64,000 bases of DNA from Rhipicephalus microplus (lineage: Eukaryota > Arthropoda > Arachnida > Ixodida > Ixodidae): assembly GCF_043290135.1 (NCBI RefSeq), contig NW_027464588.1:4579501-4643500 (forward strand), read 5' to 3'. The notes beneath the pieces were generated by a model that had not been told where the DNA came from, ran no database searches, and was given only the letters and a program-made list of their open reading frames with translations. Position 1 is the stretch's first letter, and the number at the start of each line of letters is the position of its first letter. Made by a program: the position numbers and the translations under genes. Shown piece by piece: positions 19,981 to 32,440 of this stretch.

Positions 19981-21961
19981 GCTTCTACAGTGCTGCGCAA
20001 TCACTTTAACTGCATGCAGTTAATTTCAGATGACGATGCTTTTTATTGTGGCATTTGGCATGTTTATGTGAAATAAGAACACTGAATATGACAGAGTGAT
20101 GCTCTGCTGTCTGAATGCTTTCATGTCAATTGCAAAAACGTTTGTAGGCTTGGCGGTCCAGTTTTTCAGAGTATATGCTCGTTGGCATGCCTCATTAACA
20201 TGTCTGTGTCAGTATGGTCCACTGAAGTGTGTCTCACTTACAGCGAATTCGGCAAAAGATACTGCAATGCAATTGGCACATGTACTTGAATATTTATTTG
20301 AAATATGGTTGCAGCATTAGGTCCCCACCACACCATGAAGGGCACTGCAGCACCTGAAAAATGAAATGTATTACGATGAATAATGAAAGCTTTACTCCCT
20401 ACATGTTGAGTTTGCACAAAATTACACACTAAGTGCTTTATGTAAGTACAAAAAAATTGTACTTAGACAAACACTTAAGGAGCATAAGACATAAGGAACA
20501 ATGCGATTGCCATTAGCAATCCACAGCTTGTGAGTCGTACTTGCAGCTTATTTGACGCAACTTGCAAAAATTGGTTGTGAAAGCACCAAGAGCTAAACAG
20601 GGACATTAAACATGCTCCATTTCAAGTATGACATTAAGACCCAGTGCCCATACATAATCAAACACAAAGTTTGTGATTGACTCAGGCTTATACATGCTAG
20701 TAAATCATTTAAATAAGCACGGACAAAAAAGGTGCTGATGTTGTCTAAATGTTCTCGCGTCCGTGCAGATTGTACTTGCCGCTAGGTCGCATTGCTACGA
20801 TGTATAAACACGCGCAAGCACAGAGATCGGCAGAACACAACTTCAACAACATTTGTATTTTCGTATAACTTTCTCTGTCAGTAACCAACGAAGATCACTA
20901 GTAAATGCGATATTTAGCATAATTTTACTAGGACTACCGCAACGTTAAGTTCATGACTAAACATGCACGAAAATAAGCTTTTTGGCAACTGTTTAGCAAA
21001 CTGTACACATTGTTTCACGTTATATTTGTCTGAAAGTAGTTTTTTACTACAGTAAAACTTCGTGACAATTGGTTAATCTAAACCATCACGTTTCACTAAA
21101 TGTTACTTTTCTACAAAAAAAATCCCCCATATATACTATATTGTCCATTAAGGCAGCGAAAAAACCATGGAAGCGTAATAGTTAGTAACACTTATTTGAA
21201 GTAAAAGCCATACCATCCTTCTACAGGAAATGTTTTTAACTTAGGAAGAATAGCTTTTTTACAACGCGTATTATGGTTTCTAGCATTCCGGAAAAATTCA
21301 CATGTGGCTTGAGGTACTAAACAATTTGTTTTCACAAGAAATGTTTGGAAGGAGAACTTCCTGCTTCACCTAGATTGTCCTCAATTTCATTCAAGCCAAT
21401 CGCCGATGGTGAAGCCCCAAGGTTGGGCCAGTTGATGAGGAATGACCCAATCACAAAACAGGAATTTACAATTTTTGTGCCAAAGAAACAGTACCTCCAT
21501 ATTATAGAGGTATTCACTACATATCAGAAAAATTATATTTACCTTCACTAGACGCACATTCCTCTGTATTTGCCTTTATATGCGCAATAACGTTGCAGAG
21601 GAATAATAACTCAAATGAAAGAAAGGGCTAACAGCATTAGAGAGATTACAGTGACCAACTTACCACCTTAAAATCAGAGGGCTTTGATGAGGCTCAGCAG
21701 CCTTGGCGCGATACCACAGTTGGGTCCTTTGCTTCGTATTTTCAGCGGGTTTCTCTGCCCGAAATACCTGGAATGAATTAGAGGACAACAGAATACATTT
21801 GCCTTAACTATGATTGCTATTCACTCTACCTCCAAATCTGTAAAGCTATGAAAGTGTGAACTGCCTATGTCATGTAAAATGAAGTGTTCTCGAGCAAAGG
21901 GACAACAAATATTACCTTTCATCATAACCTTTTGCAAGCAATGCTACCACATCGGCTTGCT
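19981..21961. other. Unassigned AT-rich sequence
   Basis: No transposon protein, SINE or repeat recognised on either strand. It may be the body of whatever element carries the 90 bp tandem repeat, but I found no matching terminal repeat. Confidence 0.4.
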
Positions 21962-22567
21962 TAAAGGGACTGACAACTAATTTTTAAGACACATATTTTG
22001 TTTAGTGCAACGGAAAGTTAACTTGTTAAGCCACTGAATGGTTATGTGGAAAACACCGTGAAACATTTTTAATCAGAATTTTTTTATCTTCGGCGATTAT
22101 TAAGTCTCTACACACTTGACAACACATGCTGCAAACAGTGAGTGCGAGAGCGGTTTGTGTTTGAGCGTGGAAGTTTACGCACGCGCCGCGGCTCGACATG
22201 GGCCACTGGCAGCCGCGAAGGCAGCGCCGCTTCTCACCATGCAACTCCTAATACCTCGTACGCCGCACAGAACAGAGCGGGGATAGATAATAATATACAT
22301 ACTATAACTTTGTGGACCAATTATGGCACGCATGACAGCACCAGGCTCCGTGACTACGTACAACACAGTGACCGACTTCTTAATCCACCTTCAAAGCTCT
22401 TCTGCTCAGCCGCACGACCTTCCGGTTTTTGTTACTTTTAAGCACAATTTTAAAATATGAAACCTACTCCCAATGCAAGAATAATCCTGGAATCTGTCAC
22501 TATATTTCACGGTCTTTTCATTTCTACTAGGATCTAATCATACGTTCTGCCCAGTTGTCGGTCCCTT
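21962..22567. mobile_element. Possible non-autonomous DNA transposon with ~16 bp inverted repeats
   Basis: The left end aaagggactgacaacta (21963-21979) is nearly the reverse complement of the right end cagttgtcggtccctt (22552-22567). The interior has a GC-rich patch (22140-22280) and no transposase. Target duplication is uncertain. The inverted ends could be coincidental, but a TTAAAGGG-type start is a familiar look for tick MITEs. Confidence 0.5.
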
Positions 22568-23044
22568 GCGAAGGTTTCATGTGGGGGTACCCGAAATATG
22601 TTTTATGAACATAACAAGCACAAAATATATTTATTGAGCGAGTCTGAGCGAGCTCCACCTTTCATTGCCGAGCAATGGTCATATCTACTCGCCTATCGGC
22701 ATTACTATCAGCCTTATATCAGCTTACGTTTATACTCAAATCTATTCACACATGCATCAACGCACTAGCGTTCATGGTCCACCTCAATGTTTATTGACAA
22801 GAGGTGTGAATAGGGGGGTAGGGGGTGCCATGACCTCCACCCACAAACTCTTTCACGGAACGTTCTTGATATAAATACCTCGTACGAGTCGCACATTTCA
22901 TAAAAATTGTCCCTAGTAGATTGCAGCCACTGATAACTTGTATTTGTAGGTACAAGGTCAAAAGGCGTCTTGTAGAGCACCGATTATGAGATATTGACGT
23001 TAAAGAATTGTTTACATCACGATCAAAGAGCTAATTTTACGCTA
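22568..23044. other. Unassigned sequence
   Basis: Nothing recognisable on either strand. Confidence 0.5.
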
Positions 23045-23141
23045 ACGGACTCATGAGTCAACTCACTCAGGCTCACTCAGACTCAGGTTAGGCCGTGAGT
23101 CTGAGTGAGTCCGGCTAAGTAATATGTTTGAGAGTCGAAGT
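23045..23141 (+). repeat. (gagtgagtctg)-type degenerate repeat, left of the LINE
   Basis: Repeated tgagtcaactcactcaggctcactcagactcag followed by its inverse gtgagtctgagtgagtccgg. The same motif continues on the other side of the LINE at 28483-28585, so this is one older repeat split by the LINE. Confidence 0.8.
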
Positions 23142-23342
23142 CTGGTTCAGAAGAGGAGGAGGAGGAGGAAGAAAGTTTAAGCGGAAAGACAGGGAGGTTA
23201 GCCAGTTCTTAGACCGGCTGGCTACCCTGTGCTGGGGAAAGGGGTGAGGGGAATGATAGATGTTAAAAAGAAATGTTGCGAAGAGAGGGAGAAATTACAA
23301 AAAATGCGACAGAGGAAAGGCAACATGAAAGAGTATAAGACA

Positions 23343-26300
23343 CTAAAGTCTGTCTCTGAGGCCAGTTGTCCGCAAAAAGCGCAGCAAAGCTTTCAAAGCC
23401 TTCTGGGCTGAGGATGGGCTTGGCCAATGACCCAGAATCCTTTGTTCCGACAAAGGCCGATTGTCTAGTCTATCCAGAGCTGCAGCGAGTTCTTGTCTTT
23501 GCACGTTGAAATGGGTGCACTCACACAGAAGGTGCGCGATGGTTTCTTCGCAACTGCAGTAAGTGCATGTAGGAGAGCTGGCCATCCCGATGAGATAAGA
23601 GTATGCGTTCGTGAAGGCCACTCCAAGCCACAGGCGGCATAGGAGAGTCTCCTCAGCTCGAGATATCCTTGGGGGAAGACGAAGCTGCAGATCGGGATCC
23701 AAGTTATGCAGGCGCGCGTTTGTGAAGTCTGTCGAGTTCCACTGTGCCAGTGTGAGGTCACGTGCAAGCGAACGAAGTCTTGTAGCTGCGTCGGTTCTTG
23801 AGAACGGGATGACTGTGTATTGGGTACCATCGTGTGCAGATCTAGCGGCCTCATCTGCGCGGTCATTGCCATATATACCGCAATGGCCTGGTATCCACTG
23901 ATACACTATGCTGTGCTGTTTTTCGGTTGCTTGGTGATGAAGAAGCCTTATTTCAGCTACTAACTCTTCATTAGGTCCATGGCGAAAGGGTGATATAAGA
24001 CATTGAAGAGATGCCTTCGAGTCCGAGAAGATCGACCAAATTCCCGAAGGTTCTTTCACTATAAACTCCAGAGCTGCACGAATGGCTGCAAGTTCTGCAG
24101 CTGTCGACGACGTCAAATGCGATGTCATGAATTTAATTGTGATGTTCCTCGCGGGAATAACCACTGCCCCTGCAGAGCTTACTGAGGACACCGAGCCATC
24201 CGTGTAAATGTGAAGGCGTCCGTTGTGCTTCTCTTGCAGGAAAAGTAATGTGGCCTGTTTCAGGGCTAGATGCGACGATTTTTTCTTATTTTGGATGCCA
24301 GGAATTGTGAGACAGGCTTTGAGTGGGTGTAGGCACCATAATGGTATCGGCGGCTGTGCTGCATGCGTGAAGTGCAATGGAAGCACTGCGCAATGCTGAG
24401 CTACAGTTACGCTGAACGCTGAGTGGGGCCTGGAAGTTCGAAGTGAGGCTAGGTGATGAGATGGAAGCCGAGCGAAATGTCTTATGTGCATTCTCAAAGC
24501 GTCTACGCGGATGTATGCGTTGACTGGATAATCACGCGCAATGATGACTGTCGCTGCTGTAGACGCGCATCTCGGGAGACCAAGGCATATCCTCAGGGCT
24601 TGGGCTTGGATCGACTGGAGGACGCGCAAGTTTGTTCTTCGGATCCCGCAAAGCACAGGTAAGCTGTATCGCATATAACCCAGGAACAGAACAGTGTAGA
24701 GTTGGAGCATTGCTTGTACCGATGCACCCCACGTTTTTCCAGTAAGGAACCTCAGTACGTGGGTGATCATGGTGAGTTTAGTTTTCATGTGGGCGATGTG
24801 AGGGCTCCAGGAGAGGTCGCGATCAACTATGACTCCGAGGAATCGGTGGGTCTTCACGTAGTTGATCGTGTGTCCGTTTTTTAATAACATATGGGCTCAT
24901 AGCCTTATGCGTGAATGCTATAAGCGAGCATTTCCCTGACGACAGCTCTAGTCCCCGTTCTTCCAGGTACTTTGTCGATATTTTTGCCGCTCTCTGAAGC
25001 CGGGCACGCAAATGAAGGCGTGTTACGCCTGACGCCCAGATGCAGATGTCATCTGCATATATTGATAGATGGACAGATTCTGGAAGCGCATCAACCAGGC
25101 CGAGTAGCGCTAGATTGAAAAGTGTGGGGCTAAGAACGCCGCCTTGAGGCACACCTCGACGGTTGCAATGGTGCGTTGTTGTGCCATTCTCCGTCTGTAC
25201 AAAAAAAGTTCTGCCTTTCAGATAGCTGTGGATCCATTGGTATACCCGACCCCCTAATCCAACATTTTCCATGACATCCAGAATGGCTTCATGTGATACG
25301 TTATCGTATGCACCTTTCACGTCCAAGAACAACGCCGCAGATAAACGTTTCAGTCTTTTTTGATGCTGAACAGATGAGACCAGGTCTATAACGTTATCAA
25401 TTGCGGACCTCCCACGCCGAAAGCCCGTCATAGCATGAGGGTATACTTCGTGGCGCTCCAGGTACCACTATAGACGAGTCAAAATCATCCTCTCCATCAC
25501 TTTCCCGAAACAGCTGGTAAGCGCGATGGGGCGATAAGAGGTCAAGTGCAGAGGAGATTTACCTGGTTTAAGCACAGGTACGAGGCGGCTGGATTTCCAT
25601 GAATGAGGGATAAATCCGCTGCTCCACGAGTCGTTGTACACGGATAGAAGGGCCCGTCGAGCTGCTTCTCCGAGGTTGCAAAGAGCCATGTAGGTGATCC
25701 CATCCGGACCAGGCGATGAAGATCGTTTGCATGCCGTCAAGGCCGCTTGTAGTTCCTCTAGAGAGAAAAAGGTGTCCATTCTTGAATCTCTGGAAACTGG
25801 AGCGTTTTCTAGGTGGCGCGTGGTGCACGTGGACGCATGACCGGCAACGTTCATGCAGAAATCTTCTGCTACTTCAATTTCGGTGCGTCCTTGGTGAAGA
25901 GAAAGACACTTGAAGGGGCGATGTTGATGTGGCGATGTTCGTAGGCCACGGACAATCCTCCATGTCTGCGTCAAAGGCTTGTGTGGATCCAAAGATTCGC
26001 ACAGATGTTTCCAGCGAAAGGATTGAAGTGAAATGATTCGCCGCTGAATTTTTTTCTGTAGGCGCCTTGCCTCCCTCAAGTCGTGAATAGACTTAGTGCG
26101 CCTATATCTTCTTTCTGCGCGACGACGGATCGCTCTGAGCCGTTCCAATTCCGCCTGATATTGACAATAATCTGAAGTATGTTGAATATGATAGGTCGCT
26201 TCTTGAGTAGCACCTCTAATCATATCCTCGAGGGTGTCAAGAGGAGGCGTTTTATTTTCTTGACACCTCTTTTCCGTCAGTGACCTGAACTTTGTCCAGT

Positions 26301-27021
26301 CGATACGAGTCGAAGTGTCGTAGTTAGGCGATTTTTCCAGGCCCTTGATCTGCAAATAAGTTGGTATGTGGTCGCTTCCATGAGTTTCATAGTCTGCGAA
26401 CCACTTGACCTTTCCATTTAGGCTTCGTGACACAAATGTCAAGTCAAGGCAGCTGCTGTATGTCGTTCCCCGTAGAAACGTTGGGCTTCCGTCGTTTACA
26501 CAAAGCAGCTGCTGCTCCAGAGCAAAGGAGAATACTTGCCTTCCGCGACTGTCTGTCTTCTGACTTCCCCATAGTGGGTGGTGAGCGTTGAAATCTCCGG
26601 TGATGATCCATGGTCCAGGTGTGGCTGTTAACAGTGCACGTAGTCTTTCAGGTTCAAAACGCTTCGAAGGTGATATATATGCGCCTACGAGCGTGAAATT
26701 GAGGTCTCTACGTTTAACTGTCAAGCAGACATACTGGTTGTCATCGTGAGGTGCTACACGGTGCTCGATATAGGTAAGGTCGCATCTGATATATACAATG
26801 ACTTTACTCTGTTCGTTGCAGGTAGCGGACTTGAAGGCTTCGTACCTTGATAGTCGTATAGCATTGTGTAGCCTTGGCTCACAGATAACAATAATTGGAA
26901 ACTGGTTTTTGAACACAAATTGTCGTATATCAGAAATGCGGGGCTTGAGGCCTCGGGCATTCCACTGAAATATCGAAGCTCCTTTGACCTCTTTGCGAAA
27001 GGCTTGCAGAGGCGGAGCCAT
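23343..27021 (-). pseudogene. LINE ORF2: endonuclease, reverse transcriptase, RNase H
   Basis: Starts at the ATG at 27021. AP-type endonuclease: FQWNARGLKPR, CEPRLH, GAYISPS, ITGDFNAHHPLWGS, SDHIPTYL. RT: SSPGPDGITYMAL, LVPVLKPGKSP, SYRPIALTS, AALFLDVKGAYDNVSH, GVPQGGVLSPTLFN, SIYADDICIW with an intact YADD. RNase H: IYTDGS, TAAELAAIRAAL, IFSDSKASL, GIYGNDRADEAA, all acidic residues present. C-terminal CTYCSCEETIAHLLCEC. It nicks target DNA and copies its RNA in place. Breaks: an in-frame TAG at 25468-25470 (same frame resumes at once) and a one-base shift near 24885 at an A6 run. Apart from those the protein is complete, about 1,220 residues. Confidence 0.95.
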
Positions 27022-28390
27022 GGTGCCTTTCCAGACTTGATAGCACCGGCTTCAGCGCATCCACTAACTGAAGTGCACTCTTTGCAGCCGGACTGTCAAT
27101 GCTAGTGAGGAGCATACGAATGGTGTTCATAAGGGCCTTTACCATGGCTACGATTTCTTTGTCGCGACTATCACCGCATTCTCGTTCCGAAGTTATTGTA
27201 GACGAGCGATGCGGTGGCTCAGACGGTGGGTCTATCGCTGGCAGCGCTGGCCATGCTTCAGGCGAGCCCGTGATGCTCTTGTCTTGCTTGGAGGATTTGT
27301 TGTCGGCGTGTCTGGACGCTTGAGGTGGTACGCCGGTGGTCGTTTGGTGATGTTCAATCCTTGCTTCAGCACTGGGTCTCCTCAGGGGCCTCCGGTGACG
27401 AGACCGCCGGCGTCGTACTTGGGCAGCGGCCTCCCTTTGAGTTGAGCCATCCCGGACCATTTGCCTCAACACTTGCATTTCCTTTTTCATGGTTGGGCAA
27501 TCGTTCGACGATGCTTCGTGAGGGCCATGACAGTTTCGACATTTTCGAAGTTCTGCCTGGCAAGTATCTGCGCTATGTGATTCTGAGCATAGCGAGCACA
27601 CAGCCAGGTTTGTACAAACAGCACTGACATGTCCCAATCTATAACATTTCCGGCATTGAAGGGGCTTCGGTACGAAGGGTCGCACTGTGTGTCGGAAATG
27701 GCCGACCTTGACTTGCGATGGAAGGCTGTCATCCTTGAACACGAGCTTCACGCAGCGTGATTTGCCAAGGCGAAGAGCTTGCAGTATAGTAGGTTCTGCA
27801 GACACCGGTTTGATGAGAGCAGCAAAGTCACTTTCGCTGATGGAAATGTCGACGTCATAAATGACGTCTGCCATAGAGTCGCGGCCATCAGGTATGTATG
27901 AGCGAACATTGATGTTATCCAACATCTTGACGTTGCTCAGCACTTCCAATGTGCTTCGTTGAGTGACGTCTACGGCGAGGATATTCTTACGGCCATTGAT
28001 CCGCACGTCCGCGATTTCTCCCTGGGCGAGTTCCTCAAGAAACCTAGACGTGACTTGACGATTGAGCCGGTTGAGACTATGAGCCGCATCGACCGGCACA
28101 AACAGAATTGTGTATATCGTGGGCTCTCGCGTCGTCGTCACATTCTTACTTGTTGTTGGAGACGGCATCACTAGTCTTCTTTTTCGCTGCCGCCTTGTCA
28201 CAGGCACGAAGTCCCCTTCGTCGGAGCTCTCGTCGCTGGCCGTAGAGTAAATCAGCGTGTCTTCGCTGTCGGCATCACTCGGGTGGCCCGTACGCTTTCT
28301 CGTGGTAGCTGCGGACGACGTCGAGGGTTGCGGTGGAAGCCCAGGCGAATCCACGTCCATCGCCGCAGTCACTGCAACGGTGTCTTCCAC
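26930..28390 (-). CDS. LINE ORF1: gag-like RNA-binding protein with three CCHC knuckles, intact
   Basis: Uninterrupted 486-codon frame from MEDTVAVTAAMDVDS. The first 100 residues are acidic and serine-rich with a basic patch (RRQRKRRL). A folded central domain follows, then three knuckles near residues 245-310: CRKCYRLGHVSAVC, CSLCSESHSADTC and CRNCHGPHEASSNDC. After these come an arginine-rich stretch and a tail with a predicted helix. Such ORF1 proteins coat LINE RNA and assist target-primed reverse transcription. The frame overlaps the ORF2 start by 92 bp. The minus-strand ATG at 28390 lies about 80 bp from the element's 5' end. It looks intact and could be translated. Confidence 0.92.
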   Translation of the reverse strand: MEDTVAVTAAMDVDSPGLPPQPSTSSAATTRKRTGHPSDADSEDTLIYSTASDESSDEGDFVPVTRRQRKRRLVMPSPTTSKNVTTTREPTIYTILFVPVDAAHSLNRLNRQVTSRFLEELAQGEIADVRINGRKNILAVDVTQRSTLEVLSNVKMLDNINVRSYIPDGRDSMADVIYDVDISISESDFAALIKPVSAEPTILQALRLGKSRCVKLVFKDDSLPSQVKVGHFRHTVRPFVPKPLQCRKCYRLGHVSAVCTNLAVCSLCSESHSADTCQAELRKCRNCHGPHEASSNDCPTMKKEMQVLRQMVRDGSTQREAAAQVRRRRSRHRRPLRRPSAEARIEHHQTTTGVPPQASRHADNKSSKQDKSITGSPEAWPALPAIDPPSEPPHRSSTITSERECGDSRDKEIVAMVKALMNTIRMLLTSIDSPAAKSALQLVDALKPVLSSLERHHGSASASLSQRGQRSFDISVECPRPQAPHF

Positions 28391-28482
28391 AGAGTCGCAG
28401 AAAAACTTTGAAAAATTACAGATAGTGACAGCAGTGTTCTACGCCAGAATCACTTCGTCGTCTTTCTTACTGGTTCAGAAGA

Positions 28483-28585
28483 AGTTTCTGAGTGAGTCTG
28501 GTTGAGGAAGATTTCAGTGAGTGTAAGTCCGAGTGAGCTCTCAGAGCAAAATACATTTCTTGGGTGAGTCTGAGTGAGTTCTAAT
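28483..28585 (+). repeat. (gagtgagtctg)-type degenerate repeat, right of the LINE
   Basis: tctgagtgagtctgg, agtgtaagtccgagtgagctc and gggtgagtctgagtgag continue the repeat seen at 23045-23141. Together with the target duplication it defines the pre-insertion site. Confidence 0.8.
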
Positions 28586-31500
28586 ATTTTTGCCGGCCTA
28601 TGTTCCCAGGTATAACTATCTTGCGAAATAGTTTTGTGGGCTCTTAATAAAGTAGTTAACTTAAAAAACAGAAATAAACTTTTATGTCGTTGTATTGTTA
28701 CTACTATATAAGCTCCTTCCAAGCTTTATGTACATAGTGCTGTTACATCATTAAATGTTCAATTAAGGGTATAGAATCACTTTGTGACAATGTGATCAGC
28801 AAGTTTCAGGTGATGAGAAGCCACTGGACAGGGAATGCTGCTTGAGGCAATGATTTAACACGAGGACTTTTCATCGCTGTTTTTCGAAGCGTTGGTTTCA
28901 CAGAAGTACCCTGTTCAACAATTTCTCATCACTTCAAGCCTCCATCTTCTCTTAAATTCTATCTTGTTAAGCAAACGTTAAGGAAGACAGCAAGTGCAAC
29001 TGAATCTGTACAATTAGGGTATACCCTAAACGAGATGTGCTGCTATTCAATGATAATGGTGAAACACTTAGATAACCCTTTATTAATTATTCACTGATGA
29101 ATGATATTCACACGTGCTATCTAGATATGTCTGATGCTCTCAGATGACCACCTAGCCATACCAATGGATCAAAGAGAAAATGAGACTTCAAGAACATCTT
29201 GCACTCCAGAGCCAGATAAGGAACATCCCTTAGGACTGCCTACAGGTAAATTTCCTGTTGCCTGCAGTACTTGGTCATAGCACTGACTTTCATTAACAAT
29301 CAATACTTTACGGGTGATGGCTTCTTTCACTAAATGTCCAAACTTTTTTATGAGGAGCTTTGATATTGTGCTTATTTACCTCTGCGAAAACTTCATAGTT
29401 AGATGGCAGCTTGGAGGATATGCAATGTTGAAGTTTAAAAAGGCACCAAGCAGCAAGCCCATGCCCTTTTCCATGCTGCTGGTACTGATAATCTCCACTC
29501 CGTCAACAGCAAGTACGACTTTGTTTATGTCGCTCATGCTTGAGCATGCATGGAAGCAAAATTATTCCAGTTAAAATTGATGCAACAACGTTAAAGAGCA
29601 CTGACACCAAATTTGAAAACCTCTCGTAATTGCTCTTAATGAGTGGCTGCGGCCTCATTAATCATTTCAAAGAAACTCATTTGCGCCGGCACAAGACGAA
29701 CGTTAATTATAAGCTTGTATGTTACCAGAAGTGGCAGTTGCGATTTCGAAGAACACTTAGCAGTCACACAACATGCTTGACCTGCTCGTAAACAAATACT
29801 ACCACATGACAGCGAATACCAGTGACGTCACTGGCCATAATCTGCCATGTCAGAGCCTTGGAGCAGCCACAGCATTATATGCGCTGGACCATTTTTTATT
29901 TGATCATTTGTAAAGCAGCATGTCAAGAAGTGATGATGGAAGCAGTGACAACAGAACAATGGTGCGACCTTTGGATTAGACACAATGCCCATTTAAGTTG
30001 CACTTCACGGCAGTTTGCTGCTAAACGCTTGGCTGCTTTTATGTGGTAGCGGTAATAACATGTACATGTAATACATAAGTGGTGCTATGCAATGCTTCAA
30101 TGACTCGTACTTAGGTAGGGCAGCGCTCAGTTCTAAAGATATACAAATCCCTCGTACATACATGAACACTGCATAACACTAACAAAATAAAAAAATCCTT
30201 ACTGGATAGTTTCCTTATACTTCATTTCCACCACTGTGGCTGCACTCTGTATTTCAGAGAAGTCATCATCGAAAATGTAGTGATGATTCGGGAAAACAAA
30301 TGAGAAATAACCTACTCTATTACTCAAAACACTCGCATGATGCCATCCTGTGACACGTGTACTCAACTAGGTCCTTTCCATAACTGTAAAGCTACCTTTC
30401 CTGCAATGCAGGTTGCTTAAGTAAAGGCGACTAGTCACTTACTGCAAACAGCGTCTTCAAGCGCAGTTTACTTGCGCTATGGCACAGGAAAATGTACACT
30501 CAGCTCTTTCGATATAAACGCATGTATAGACAAGCCTCAGCACGTTCAACTAAGACCTCATCTCCACTTGAAGCATTAGAGGTGCCGCCATTAGTTGGGC
30601 GATAATGCAGCACAAGGAACTGCACTTGCAGATTGTGAAAAGGGTTTATTGTCCTTGTCACTCTCAAAGGAAATGGACTGTCTATGCATGTGTCATGCAG
30701 GTGCAGTAGTAGTTGCCTAGTATTGTTTGCCATGTTCTACTTGTCTGGTTTTTTTTTGTTACTGATGTAAGGAGTAATATGCCTATGCCACAAAAGCATG
30801 GAGCAGAAAATTTCTAATTTTTCATGAAATGGTTTGAAGTTAGCATAGTGTACGCCTTGTTTCTTCTCTGGATGAATAAGCCAACTGAAAATGAACCAGG
30901 ATGGCGAGTGTTCAACACTTGGCACCATGGCTATGACTAGCACTGGCCAACACTCCCAGATATATGCGCACAGATATATGCACACAGACACAGACTCGTT
31001 TTTTTATCCTCGGCGCATTTTATAACTAATGAAAACATTTGGAATTCTTTCAGCTTTCACGAGTTACAACACAGGCACAAACACACACACGCACGCACAC
31101 GTGCACACACGCACACATACATAATTCTGGAAGACTGGCGTGCCATGACCAATAATCGCGAGCCAGCCGTTTGTTAGTGTTGTATGAATACTTCGGTCTG
31201 CCTTGGCTACTCGGCAGAATAAGAATTACAAAAAAACACTTTGAGACACAGAGAGCGAATACCTCGAAAACCCCACCATTGAATTCAGGGAGCTAAAATT
31301 TGTGAGTTCTCGCTTCTCCTCTCGGCGTAAACAGCACTCGTCTTTACGTGAAATCAGGAGCCGAGGCTAGACATTCAATCTGCATCTTCGAATATCGTGT
31401 TTTCCTTCGAAACTGCTATTTAACGCCTAAGCAAGTTTAGCAATGGTATTATTCCGAAAGATGCGCTCCCGCAATCGGGCTTAGAGCAACGCATTGTCTC

Positions 31501-32280
31501 CTCAGACATCCGACAGAATTGCGTGGTATTATGCCGAAGCCAGCAGCACTCTTCGTGTTTCATCGAACCATGAACAATACAATTTGCATGTTGTACGATA
31601 GGCAGTAGCCTGTAATCGGGAGAAGTAAGTAATGAGAGGCACGCATCTAATACCCAGACTGAAGGATGACAGCGAATCCCTCTCCTCTAGGGAAACGCAT
31701 TAGTGTCTTTCTGGAAATGGTAATGAGCAAGGAAGTTTGCTGATTGACGCCGCGAGAACTGATTACAAGGTTTGCTTATGGCGGTTGCTTTTGTCCTTAA
31801 CTCACAAAAAACGCAAAAATGCCATCGCCAAGGTTACTGCTCCTGATATCTATGGAAAAAACAGTGCCAAAATATATAAACACGCCCGAGACTGCTAACA
31901 GTTACCTCAATACTATTGTATGTGCTGGTGTCAAGATTTTAATGGTATTTTACGCTAATTATATTATCGGTGCAATCTACAATTAAAGGCTAGCCAGCAT
32001 TTGCTACAAGACGTCAATAAATCGAAACAATAGCGTAACCGTGGTTTTACCGTCATCGAGTAATTCATCTTCGCAACATCTCTGATTTACTTCCATAGTG
32101 CTTTTTTCCTGTTCGTTGCCTGTTTTTACTTTTTCTCGTGCATAGTTTGGTTCTTCGTATTCCGTTTAATGGTGAGTTTATCTATATGAAAACAACTTAC
32201 AGCTTCTAGTGACATTATTTCCAAGGACATATACACACAGCGCCACCTAGTGAGCAATTCGTAAACTGGAAGTGACTATA
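28586..32280. other. Unassigned AT-rich sequence with a short (AC)n tract
   Basis: No protein family is recognised. At 29593 a ttaaagagcactgacaccaa-type start resembles MITE ends, but no partner repeat was found. A degenerate (AC/GC)n tract occupies about 31074-31122. Confidence 0.4.
31074..31122 (+). repeat. Degenerate (AC)n microsatellite
   Basis: Runs of acacac interrupted by gcac and gtgc, read directly. Confidence 0.9.
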
Positions 32281-32440
32281 TACACACTACATACAAATGA
32301 AGGAGGGACTTACCCGCGCCCTATGGAGCTTGGCCTCTAGAAAATTGTGTGTCAGAGTGGGGATCGAACCCGAGGCGTTAGCGCGGCAAGTGATGTTCGA
32401 CCACATGGTCACGCACTTGCTTGTGAATACAGTGATAATA
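32281..32440 (-). mobile_element. tRNA-headed SINE fragment (family other than Ruka)
   Basis: Reverse complement reads gtgcgtgaccatgtggtcga (A-box-like), then cgggttcgatccccac (B box consensus ggttcgatcc) about 45 bases further, followed by a non-tRNA body (aattttctagaggccaagc, gggcgcgggtaagtccc). The acceptor ends do not pair, so it is not a functional tRNA gene. Boundaries are approximate. Confidence 0.6.

Larger units (their letters stand above)
23155..28469 (-). mobile_element. Near full-length I/Jockey-group LINE, recently inserted
   Basis: On the minus strand the element runs from a ~80 bp 5' leader (28469-28391) through ORF1 (CCHC gag-like) and ORF2 (endonuclease, RT, RNase H, Cys/His tail). 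It ends in a ~190 bp 3' UTR with a ttcctcctcctcctc-type tail. A perfect 13 bp target duplication, ctggttcagaaga, lies at 23142-23154 and 28470-28482. The reading frames are damaged only by one in-frame TAG and one single-base frameshift. Presence of RNase H places it with I-type elements rather than CR1 or RTE. Confidence 0.95.

Noticed and set aside
29593..29760. ttaaagagcactgacacc start as a MITE end
   Set aside because: No inverted partner end found within 2 kb.
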